64,000 nucleotides of DNA from Hymenopellis radicata. Its lineage: Eukaryota; Basidiomycota; Agaricomycetes; Agaricales; Physalacriaceae. The translations under genes were made by a program, and so were the position numbers. Below, one piece after another: positions 1-8,953 of this stretch; the first letter of the stretch is position 1, and each line of letters opens with the position of its first letter. Location of the stretch: the NCBI GenBank assembly GCA_015501595.1, contig JADNRX010000047.1:160337-224336 (forward strand), read 5' to 3'. A model generated the notes under the pieces. The model made no database searches and was not told where the DNA came from. It was given only the letters and a program-made list of their open reading frames with translations.

Positions 1-1
1 C

Positions 2-313
2 CCGTACGGTCCTATGGTGCGGGCCAACGACTACGTATACAACCCACGGCCTACACAGCTCGCACTTTCCCCTCCCCAGAACTACTATTCCCCGACGTCA
101 GCACCACGAAGCTCAGTTACAGTACATGTCCTCCCTCCTCCTCCTCCTCCTCCTCCGCCGCCAACCACTTGTCATGTATGCGGCACTGGCATGGGGTTTG
201 GACAGTACCCGACAGCACCGAGGGTGGTTGCGGTTCCTGTGATGATGATCAATTGTCCTTGCACCCTCGCTGGTACGTTGTATTCTCCGATCTTCCAAGT
301 GCTGTACAGCTGA
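2..313 (+). CDS. Proline-rich ORF, partial at the left edge
   Basis: The frame is open from the first bases of the window to a TGA at 311-313, so it may be the 3' end of a gene that starts outside. The reading is rich in Pro, Ser and Tyr, with a run of ten prolines encoded by a CTC/CCG microsatellite (about 128-162), followed by a CHVCG stretch. No domain is recognised. The composition could be coding or chance on a microsatellite, and the opposite strand reads a poly-Arg run there. Confidence 0.25.
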   Translation, partial: PYGPMVRANDYVYNPRPTQLALSPPQNYYSPTSAPRSSVTVHVLPPPPPPPPPPTTCHVCGTGMGFGQYPTAPRVVAVPVMMINCPCTLAGTLYSPIFQVLYS

Positions 314-1475
314 CATCGTGTCTGTAGCTACTGGCGCGTATGTACACGGGGCGTACTATAAGGCAGATGACTACTTCCGCGGCGCAAATTAGTATACGAA
401 ACTATTGTTCTGAAGTTCCTTTGTTTCCTGCACAAAATGATATGTATTGTATTGTGTGAATGGTCGTTTGAGCTGGCACAGGATGAGGATACGCGTTCGA
501 ACAGGGCGCCATCTAAATGGATTAACAGCTCGGAGGACCTGTAGTCCTAGGTACTGACTCCCCATGGAGTCGCTGTGATGTGTAAGCTTCATCATGATCG
601 GACACTGTCTTTCCATAGAAATCAACATGGGAGAAGCGCCGAAAGCGCGCCACAGCCTGAGTACTCGGAACACAAGTCGAAAGTTGAGAGCGGTCCGTAG
701 GATCATGACGACGGATGATGGGAGTTCAATACATTAATATCTTGCGAGTCATTTGCAACGATGTCGGCTGAACGGTACTAAGCATTGCGGTGAACCATGT
801 ATTTGTTTGGGGGAGGGGCCCGGAGGGCGCTTCCAGCTGGAGATACGGCTGAGGAGCCAGCGCAATAGGAGGGAGCAAACTCGGGCTCTCTCAAGTTGCC
901 GGCGTTTAAAATTTGAAGGTCCGCCGGCTTGAGCCGAGTGCTAATTATTCGGCACGGACTCAAGTACTCACGGTTCACCTTCTCCTTCGTACGCTCACCA
1001 CGGTATGCCTCAGCTCTTGCGGACGCGCCTGAAACGGTCCGCAGGTCGGGCTTGTGTCTTTCCAACACTCACTTCGGCTAAAAGGCTTGCTTCAGACGAG
1101 ATTGAATGTGAATGACTGCCAATCAAAGATTCGACGTTGCTACAACCTTCCAGCACAAACGGCGACGCGAACTCTGCACCAGTCTCTCACGCTCCGGCTG
1201 ATGATCTTCTGAATTCTAAAATCTCGCTTCGTTTCCCGCCCCAGTACTTTGGTGCTTCGGCGCTCTAGTCTCATATGTCCTGAGTAAGTCTTTTCGCCAC
1301 ATGCTACCTTCCTAGGGTATCGGCGTCGTCCATCCTTCTTATTGTATATAGACCCTATGTTAGCGCTGGGGATCTGTAGTGCTCATCAGTCAAACTGGGA
1401 CTGTATGAGCGTGTCACTACAGTGCCGTCAGGTTTGATTAAAACGTATGTATCTTCCATCGATCCGTTCCGAAGC
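314..1475. other. Intergenic, nothing recognised
   Basis: Only short overlapping ORFs without family resemblance or consistent splice signals are seen. It separates the left-edge ORF from the promoter of the first membrane-protein gene. Confidence 0.5.
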
Positions 1476-1482
1476 TATAAAA
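1476..1482 (+). promoter_or_regulatory. Putative TATA box of membrane-protein gene 1
   Basis: TATAAAA lies 84-90 bp upstream of the chosen ATG (1566), a normal distance for a fungal core promoter with a short 5' UTR. Confidence 0.4.
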
Positions 1483-1565
1483 CCGACTTGTATGTTCAGA
1501 CAGTCAGGCTGCATCTTCTTTCTTTCTTATCTCTCGCCTCAGATACCGGCGTCCACGTCGGAAAC

Positions 1566-3067
1566 ATGGTGCCACTCGTTATACTGTTCGTCTAGTCTCC
1601 TCTGGAACAATTCATTTGGGCTAATCCTGAGCACACAGGGTCTGGCTACCAGTGGCATTTTCCATTCACATTTTGGTGCCATCCAACACTACTGTGGACG
1701 TTTCGACAAGTGTCACGGTCATTTTCGAGAATTCAGACAATGCAACGGACATCTTTCTGAAGGAATTCGATGTCGATGACAATGAGTTCAACGAATCTGT
1801 GCTATTCCCTGTCGCTTTCTCAACCTCCACCGTCTTGGTAAACATGACGTTCCCAACGGTACAGTAAGCGCGACATTTGTGTCCATCTAACATCAAACTG
1901 AGTTCACGTTGCTAGAAATTATGTTGTCGTTGCTGTCACCGATCCTCAGTGAGTGCCTTCTTGACACCGCTCTGTCTATCTCAATCTCTAGGTGACCAGA
2001 TATTGGACTCTCACGGACGCTCTTGCCAGAAGTCTAGAAATTCAAGTCTTAGACGATGATGACCAGGACGGCTGGGGTAGCCACGGGAGACATCGCGGTG
2101 ACCACGGCTTTACAGACGGTCTTACAAGCTCAATCCCGCAAGCTTCTGCCTCCGCGACGGCGTAAGCAGTCTCGGTGACTGTATAGCATTTGTTTCACCT
2201 CATTTCTAGGTCGCTTGATATGGGGGATGGTAATAATGACTCTGACCACCGAGGTAGCAGAAGGTCAGCGTTCATGTATACTTGTTGCTCCGCCATCTCA
2301 ACGAATGTCCCTCCAGCTCAAATCATCTAAACACCGCTGTAATTGTCGGTTTGATTTTTGGCGTCTCAGCATTCTGGGTTCTCCTCGGCCTACTGGTGTA
2401 TTGTTTGATTCGTCGAAGGGATGCGAGTCACTGTAAGCTATTTCTTCTCGAATATGTTCGCTTGCTAACGAGATTTATAATAGCCACCGAACGACAGCGC
2501 GATGACAAGAATATAACACCGTTTGATCTGCGAACATCACACCCCTTTAACGACAACATCACCAATCTTGATCAAGAGGCTCTCCTTTCGCGAGGGAAGC
2601 GAACATGGAGAGAGGTAAAATCCATACCCTATGACCCCCTTCCGATTCTCAAGGCAAAGTACAGGCAATGGCGTTGGGAAGACACCCATATCGGTCCCCG
2701 AGTAATGGGACGACACGCACCATCTACGCCGACTCGGGGAGTCGATTCTTTGTTGGCCAGCCCAATCGTTTACCGGCAGAGAACACGCCACATTCTCATA
2801 CTTCTCATGGCTCATCCGCACAGGTAATGCGTGCTGGGGCCACTATAGCAGCTGATCGGGCTTATCTCTTGACAGATGCGCTCGCCCCAGACTGAGATCA
2901 GTCATCGAGATTCTTGCTGTGATGCCACACCCGCCATCGAAGTCGTCCAGTTGCCGATGCATGTTCACCACCCATTTCGCTTTGCGGATCCCTACCCGCC
3001 TGATTACGTCTCCGTACAGACTGTTGAGCGTGACGAAATTGACGTGCGTGCCATGTCGAGTCGGTAG
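1566..3067 (+). CDS. Single-pass membrane protein, paralogue 1 of 3 (PPxY tail)
   Basis: Multi-exon gene for a type I membrane protein. The start at 1566 begins a hydrophobic signal (MVPLVIL), spliced by a GTTCGT...CAG intron onto VWLPVAFSIHILV. The ectodomain, about 110 residues, has several N-glycosylation sequons (SNTT, DNAT, FNES, VNMT) and an alternating beta-strand pattern like small fungal Ig-like/Kre9-type modules; this is inferred, not diagnostic. A DDDD linker leads to one TM helix (around AVIVGLIFGVSAFWVLLG) ended by LIRRR. The cytosolic tail is spliced from at least three exons: a 50-nt GTAAAA intron at about 2616 and a GTAATG intron at about 2824. It ends with a PPDY motif, a consensus WW-domain ligand. 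Function unknown. Divergent from paralogues 2 and 3 but collinear with them. Confidence 0.6.
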
Positions 3068-4142
3068 GTAGGTAGAGACGGCACACTTTGTAAGGACGTC
3101 TGCATCGAAGGTCTCGTTAGGACAGATTTTTACTGAATAAAGACTATTTTCGCTTTATCTGTTCTCTTGTTACGAGCACGCAAGCCGCCTGGATCAAGCA
3201 CACGGGGGAACTTCTGCACCGGTACCTTCTCAATCTTTTGTTGCATTTCATCATACTTACTAAATCACAGATTCATGAAAGAATGTGACAGGAAACCATA
3301 GAGTCTGGAGCCATCACACCGCACTTCAACGATGATGCAACTCGTCCGTGATGTTGAAGCCTCGCCGCAGTGGATGCCTCCTCGTTGACGCATCACGATG
3401 ATAACAGGATACACTTTTCCAGTTATCTTGGGTGTTACGCTCGCTCTTCTCAACCCGAAATTCTACCTCGAAACGACTTTTCGCACACATTCAGTGCGCA
3501 CACGATCATCACTTACGCGTCAAGTAAGAGTTCGCGACAATGGCAGATTGGTCGCATGTGCATCTTGACAATGATATCGATGGATCTCGATTGAGGCTTA
3601 ACTGGCCGCTGCTAGTGAGGCTTGTTGTTCTTGCTCGTACCATCCTGCCTTGGGGAACCACTTTGTTAGGGATGGGACTCGGCTTTGCTCCTCATTACAA
3701 CGGTGTGTCTGAATTATCTGGTGCTGGACATGATTTGATGCAGATATAGTAGTCGGAGGTTCGAGGAAGTTGCCACAACCGCCATTGTAATGAACCTGAT
3801 CTCCATCTCAAAGCTGTAGTATCTCAAGACCGGGACAGTGCGAGTCGACGCGGGAGGATGATCAGAGTTTTCCTGTGGTTCTCTCCCAACATATGTTGTC
3901 ATGCGCGTGAGTTGATGTTTGCATGGCCGTGCGGCAAGCTTCTCGTTTCAATGGTGCCGGATACACCCAACTCTTTAGGATGTTCGCTCCCTGTTGCCGG
4001 CATGAGAACAATGATCGTTGCCTCTCACAGACATCTTGTTGGTGAAGAATCCAAGAACGAAACAGGAGGTGACGCGATATCTCTTCTGCCCATCCTTTCT
4101 TTCGTGTTCTTCAATTTCGTTTCCTGAATCCTCAGGCTGGCT
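3068..4142. other. Spacer between membrane-protein paralogues 1 and 2
   Basis: A frame at 3540-3748 is modestly hydrophobic (WPLLVRLVVLARTILPWG), but no start, splice pattern or family could be assigned. From about 4065 the sequence becomes strongly similar to 5980-6068, the shared promoter of paralogues 2 and 3. Confidence 0.4.
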
Positions 4143-5496
4143 ATGATTATTCTTGGTTTATTCGCACTTTTGTACGTCGGCCACTGAATTACGACCTAAG
4201 GCTACAGCCTCTCACGACAGCTCGACTGCAGGGTCTGGCTACCATCATCGTCTTGTGTGCAAATCCACGCGCCCAATACTACAACGCAGGGGGCCGACAC
4301 GAATGTTACGCTTATCTATGAGCCTGGCGATCCCGAACAATTGTTTTTCCAGAAATACAAGCTGGATGCGGGGGAGTTTGCCCAAGCCGTCTTCCCAGTG
4401 GATTCCTTCAATGCAAATACCTCGATATTCATAGTTTTTTTCTTTTCCCCCATGTCAGTCACTATACTAGCTTCCTCGCGTGCTTATTGACCATTCTCCT
4501 AGGCGATACCAAGTTGTGGCGGTTGACGACACCAAGTATATTTCCCTCAATTTGTCAGAGTGGCGCGATTTCTGACGAACGGCTTAGCAATCCAACACTG
4601 GAGAATGCGCTTGCGAGAAGCAACGTGATCCAAGTCGGGAAGAACACGACCTTCTCTGGCAATGATGATGATGATGATTCAAGTCTTCATGGTAGTGGTG
4701 CCACTGCCAGTGACGATAACGGTGGTTCTCCAATTCAGACGTCTGGGACCACTTCGACGTCGCGGACCACTTCTGGGTGTGTTTTCATCCGTGCACTAGC
4801 GATGTGATGTCTGATATCACGAAAAGAATTAACACACTCATAGCTGGGATCATTATTTTGGGTCTAGCCACAGTGTCCCTCGCTGGCGTGCTCATCTATA
4901 TATTCGTCCGCCGCCGCCTCCACCAGAACGCTGCTCGCGTAGCGTGTCAAGCTGTTCCTCAAAACATAGATGAACGTTCTTCTGGCCATATGCCAAATTT
5001 TCGACCTGAATTGTCTGCATCGCAGATGAGTCACGATCTGCCACTGAGCCCAGTAAGTAGTCCCACAATGTCATCAACGATATAACGACCATGTTATCTC
5101 CAGGGAAGTTCGGTCCATGGGTCAACAGAGCCCCCAGTTGTCGAGATCACGAGGAATCGTTATCGTTCGGGCTCACTTTACTCAAACAACACTTCCCTCC
5201 CAGAGTATGCAAGTGTATGGAGTCGTAGAGGGGTTGCTCAACCCTCACGAACAGAGTTATCGGAGCCTTTCATCGAGATGATCACAAGGGAGCACGCGCC
5301 TTCGCTTCATTCGAACAATAACAGGTTGCCACCTCCGGAATATGCAACTGCATCTCAGGAGTCTGAGAGGGTTCAGGCAGAGGCTGCTTATGAACTCGGA
5401 GCTTCAAACAACGTATCTACGAGCGCAGACTTGATCAGTCTAACTCGGAAGACGGCGATAAGGATAGGGACAAGCGGAATGACGACGACGACGTAG
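4143..5496 (+). CDS. Single-pass membrane protein, paralogue 2 of 3 (PPPEY tail)
   Basis: The signal peptide MIILGLFALL is split by a GTACGT intron and continues VWLPSSSC. The ectodomain starts at APNTTTQGADTNVTLIYEP, with NTT, NVT and NTS sequons, followed by RYQVVAVDD, a GTATAT...TTAG intron and NPTLENALARSNVIQV. An acidic/Ser/Thr linker (DDDDDSS) leads to one TM helix (INTLIAGIIILGLATVSLAG) and a stop-transfer FVRRRLHQN. The tail is Ser/Pro-rich, spliced once (GTAAGT at about 5053), and carries LPEY and PPPEY, candidate Rsp5/Nedd4 WW ligands. The ectodomain half is nearly identical to paralogue 3 but the tail is unrelated. From about 5440 a second, strongly acidic frame (EDGDKDRDKRNDDDD) stays open past the TAG at 5494-5496, so the true C-terminus may be longer through an unseen splice or a frameshift. 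Confidence 0.65.
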
Positions 5497-6068
5497 ATAG
5501 TGAGGACAAGGACAAGGACAAAAGACTATCTCTTCGTGGACCATATATTGAAGGAGAATACGTTACAACATCTCGACAGCTGACTTCGGATCCGTGCAGC
5601 GACAGGGCTATGCATCGGTTGCTTTCCCGTTGTCTCCGTGTGAGACCAGGGCAAAATGGTACCCACAACTGCTGTAATCTCTTGGGTTCATGCGTTGATC
5701 TCGTCACCCGCCAACAAAATTGTATAGTTTCAAGACGTATCCGTGAGGAGAAGAGCGCTTTGACAGGACACGCGATCGCTACCGCATTTCTGCATCATCC
5801 GAGAACACTGCATCCACGAATATGGCTGTATACATCAGCTTGGCGGGTGAGGTGAGATCTCCATCCCGCCATTTTAGCGGCGTTTATGATGTGAGCTGTC
5901 AGTTGCCGGTGTTTCACTGATAGTTGCATCTTACCTCCACCTTCAATCAGTGTCAATGGCAGATCTAAAGACTAAACGGGAGACGACGCGATATCTCTCC
6001 TTCCCACCCTGCTCCTTTCTCTCCTCCACGGTCTTTTTTTCTTCGTTTCCTGAATCCTCAGGCTGGCT
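5497..6068. other. Spacer before paralogue 3; acidic frame then duplicated promoter
   Basis: A Lys/Asp-rich frame overlapping the end of paralogue 2 continues through about 5580. From about 5980 the sequence (GACGCGATATCTCT, then TTTCCTGAATCCTCAGGCTG) matches the 5' flank of paralogue 2, so promoter and leader were duplicated together with the ectodomain. Confidence 0.4.
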
Positions 6069-7348
6069 ATGATTGTTCTGGGTGGTTTATTCGCACTTTT
6101 GTACGTCGGCCACTGAATTACGACGTACGGCCTCTCACGATAGCTCGGCTTACAGGGTCTGGCTACCATGGTCGACTTGTTTGCAGATTGTTGTGGCCAA
6201 TACAACAACGCAGGGGGCCGACACGAATGTTACGCTTATTCATGAGCCTGGCGATCCCGGACAATTGTTTCTCAAGAAATACCAGCTGGATGCGGGGGAG
6301 TTTGCCCAGCCCGTCTTCCCAGTGGATTCCTTCAATGCAAATACCTCGACATTCATAGTTTTCTTTTTCCCCATGTCAGTCACTAGATTAGCTTCTCCTC
6401 GCGTGCTTATTGACCATTCTCCTAGGCGATACCAAGTTGTGGCGGTTGACAACACCAAGTATATTTTCCTCAATTTGTCAGAGTGGCGCGATTTCTGACG
6501 AACGGCTTAGCAATCCAACACTGGAGAATGCGCTTGCGAGAAGCAACGTGATCCAAGTCGGGAAAAACTCGACCTTCTCTGGCAAGGATAACAATGATGG
6601 AGGAGGAGGAGGAGGAAGTGGTGGTGGCAATAAAGGCAACAATAATGGCCATCACCAGAAGGACGATGACCATTCCGGCACTACTTCACTCGCGACTTCT
6701 GGGTATGTTCTCTGCGCATTAGCGATGTGATGTCTGATACAGCAAAAAAGGAATAACACCGGAACCATAATCGGGATCGTGTTTGGTGTTCTAACCTTCC
6801 TTTCGATCGTTGGCATCCTTGGCTATGTCTCCATCCGCCGCCGGCGCAGACGCGCCTTCCGGCCGCAGCGCATGGTGCGAGACTCGTATTCGCCGTCCTC
6901 CTTCAGGCAGTACATGACGGAAAAGTACATGGGCTCGCCGCCCATGACCGTCCACACGCCATCCATCATCTCGGCGGATCCTTATGGATACCTGAAACGA
7001 CCAAGCCCGCCACCGCCCACATACCCTTCCATCTACGATACCCACACGGCGGCGGATACCATACGCCGGTCCATCATCGCCCCGTCTACAATCACGAGTC
7101 TGAACGTCTCGCCATTCACGGATCGGCAGATGCAGATTCATCAGCGGTTGTACGAGCTCCAGCAAGAGCTCCTTAGACTGGAGAAGAAGGGCAATCTGTC
7201 GGCTGCGGATACGCTGGGGACCGTCAACGATGAGGTGGAGGTCATGTATGCAAAGACCAAGATCGGGACGTTGCGGGACTTTCTAGACTCACCATGGGCC
7301 AAGCACCAGACTGATGAGCTACCGCCAGAGTTGAAATTGTGTTTCTGA
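6069..7348 (+). CDS. Single-pass membrane protein, paralogue 3 of 3 (PPxY, coiled-coil tail)
   Basis: The signal peptide MIVLGGLFALL is split by a GTACGT intron onto VWLPWSTCLQIVVA. The ectodomain is almost the same as paralogue 2 (TTTQGADTNVTLIHEPGDPG). The RYQVVAVD segment and the GTATAT...TTAG intron are conserved. The linker is Gly/Asn/His/Asp-rich (GGGGGSGGG from about 6600). One TM helix (IIGIVFGVLTFLSIVGILG) ends in an unusually long basic run, SIRRRRRRAF. The single-exon tail, about 170 residues, has a Pro-rich PPPPTY motif (PPxY), then a predicted coiled coil (QMQIHQRLYELQQELLRLEK) and ends ELPPELKLCF. Likely a surface receptor-like or adaptor protein; no known family assigned. The minus-strand ORF inside it is a shadow. 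Confidence 0.7.
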
Positions 7349-7658
7349 GGGCGTGGATCTGTCTGTAAGTAAGCCATTATTTTGTGGTGCCAGTGGCTGT
7401 TTAATTGTCGTCTCGCCGGAAGTGACGAGTCGTAGTAGTGGAAGTGATTCGGAAGACCGCCTATATTCATTATGTATTCATTTAACCAGTTAATAAGTTG
7501 GAGAGGCTTCTGGGGGGCTGAGAAGAAAAAAATTGTTTCGGACCGAAAAAATACGCCACATGCTCATGTGGGCGGGTGTATTAACGTTACGAAATTCTAG
7601 GCGTTGATAACATTAAACACAGCCCAAAATAAGGTCATATTGTTCGCCTCAGGCAAGA
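7349..7658. other. 3' flank of the membrane-protein cluster
   Basis: AT-rich, no gene seen. It ends where the TACTGTAGTG inverted terminus begins. Confidence 0.4.
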
Positions 7659-7687
7659 TACTGTAGTGTTTCAACCATAACTTCACA
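7659..7687 (+). repeat. Left copy of TACTGTAGTGTTTC inverted terminus
   Basis: The first 14 bases are identical to the reverse complement of 18809-18822, and similarity continues through ACC..AA..TTCACA. Both termini start with TA and face each other, as the TIRs of a DNA transposon with a TA target duplication would. The flanks beyond TA show no longer duplication. Confidence 0.45.
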
Positions 7688-7779
7688 GCCTGTGACCCAT
7701 TATGGTCTGAAGTTACAGCGAACAGCTTCATCTTCAGGAATATGGGTCTTGGGCCTAGGTTCACTATGGTTAACCAGAG

Positions 7780-8010
7780 GGAATCTGGTTAACCTAGAGC
7801 GTAGAAGTCTTCAATTCAGCCAAATTAACTCAGGACACAGTCTACACCTGCTTGCATTCCTAAGTTAACTTCAAGTCAACTCTGATCAACTTTTGATAAC
7901 TACAAGTCAACCTAGATCACCATGAAGTTAGCTTCAATTATCCTAAGTCACCTTTAAATCAACTGTAGTTATCAAACTAACATATTAAGCAGCCTAAAGC
8001 AATCAAGCAG
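7780..8010. repeat. Subterminal AAGTTAACT/CAAGTCAAC degenerate repeats
   Basis: About ten diverged short repeats of the type CAAGTCAAC, TCAACTT, AAGTTA and ATCAAC in AT-rich DNA. The same kind of repeat, inverted, occupies 18350-18620 next to the other TACTGTAGTG terminus. This supports treating both as subterminal regions of one repeat family. Confidence 0.4.
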
Positions 8011-8142
8011 TTGTGAAACCAAATACAGTCCTATCATCTCAGCAAGAAAATATCATAAACCAATTGATTGAATATGCAGCACCAATACATTTACACAGAG
8101 GTACGAATCTCAACTTGCATACAGAAGACTATATATGCTCTA

Positions 8143-8640
8143 TGGGTTCTCGTGGTCATCAGGTACTTGTTCTTATTGTCAATGCCTCGTTGATGTCATT
8201 GGGATCCTCGTGGTCATTGTTGGGTCCTCGTCGTTGTCGGCAGATCATGACTGAGGTTGTGGTTGTAGTTTAGGTCATGGTTGTGGTTGTACTCAAGGTC
8301 GCAGTCATAGTCGTAGTCCATTGCACAGTCGTAGTCGAGGATCGCGCGGTCGTAGTCGAGGTCGAGTCGAGGTTGTAGTCGAGGTCGAGTCGAGGTCGTA
8401 GTCGAGGTCGTAGTCGAGGTCGTGGTAGTAGTCGAGGTCGCAGTCGTAGTCGCAGTCATAGTCATAGTTGGGGTTGCAGTCGTGGTCGTAGTCATAGTCC
8501 AGTTCGAGTTCGCAGTCGTGGTCGAGGTTGTGGTCGTTGAGTCGGGGCTGCGTCGTGGTTGTTGTTGGGTCCGGTCGTAGTCGTAGTCCAGTTCGCGGTC
8601 GTGGTCGTTGCTGTTGTGTCTGGTCATCCTTCTCGAGTGA
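8143..8640. repeat. Degenerate hexamer repeat (GTCGTA/GTCGAG/GTGGTC)
   Basis: About 500 bp of imperfect 6-bp tandem repeats. Read on the minus strand they give artificial open frames of Asp-Tyr or Thr/Arg repeats, not a gene. The array continues at 14141-14230 on the other side of the copia element, which therefore inserted into it. Confidence 0.75.
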
Positions 8641-8657
8641 CCGTCGCATAGAATCAC

Positions 8658-8662
8658 AGCAC
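8658..8662. repeat. Target-site duplication AGCAC (left)
   Basis: AGCAC directly abuts the LTR and is repeated exactly at 14139-14143, the 5-bp duplication made by a copia-type integrase. Confidence 0.9.
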
Positions 8663-8899
8663 TGTTAGAACCTAGACGATACGGACTGTCAATACACGCC
8701 CTTAGTCGTAGTGGAAAAGACTATTATTGTACCTAGACGATACGAACTGTCAATACACGCCTGTGCTATCTATCAGCCTGATATCGCCGGTACATAATGA
8801 TGCGGATGCTTACCCTTAGTCGTAGTGGAAAAGACTAAGGGAAAGCATCCGATCGATCCCGCCTTGTAGGCTGGCGGATCACGTGGTCGACAACCAACA
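8663..8899 (-). repeat. 3' LTR of the copia element
   Basis: 237 bp, starting TGTTAGAACC and ending CAACCAACA on the plus strand. The LTR contains two copies of a 31-bp segment (ACCTAGACGATACG...) and two copies of CTTAGTCGTAGTGG, an internal duplication probably in the promoter/R region. A CACGTG lies near its element-5' end. Confidence 0.95.
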
Positions 8900-8908
8900 C
8901 TCCTCCTC
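8900..8908 (-). promoter_or_regulatory. Polypurine tract of the copia element
   Basis: On the element strand GAGGAGGAG directly precedes the TGTTGG start of the 3' LTR, the expected place for plus-strand priming. A similar GGAGGAG lies about 35 bp upstream. Confidence 0.75.
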
Positions 8909-8953
8909 GAGCCAAAGTGCATCCGAAAGCCACACTCCTCCTCGCCCGAGACA

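Noticed and set aside
2215..2436. Separate small ORF at 2215
   Set aside because: Starts with TTG and lies across an exon/intron junction of membrane-protein paralogue 1 in a different frame.
6791..7165. Arg-rich minus-strand ORF of 124 codons
   Set aside because: Shadow of the cytosolic tail exon of paralogue 3, whose frame is supported by conserved TM, PPxY and splice structure.
8214..8657. Long minus-strand ORFs of Asp-Tyr, Thr and Arg repeats
   Set aside because: They are produced by a 6-bp tandem repeat, open in several frames, and split by the copia insertion. There is no gene-like start or composition.
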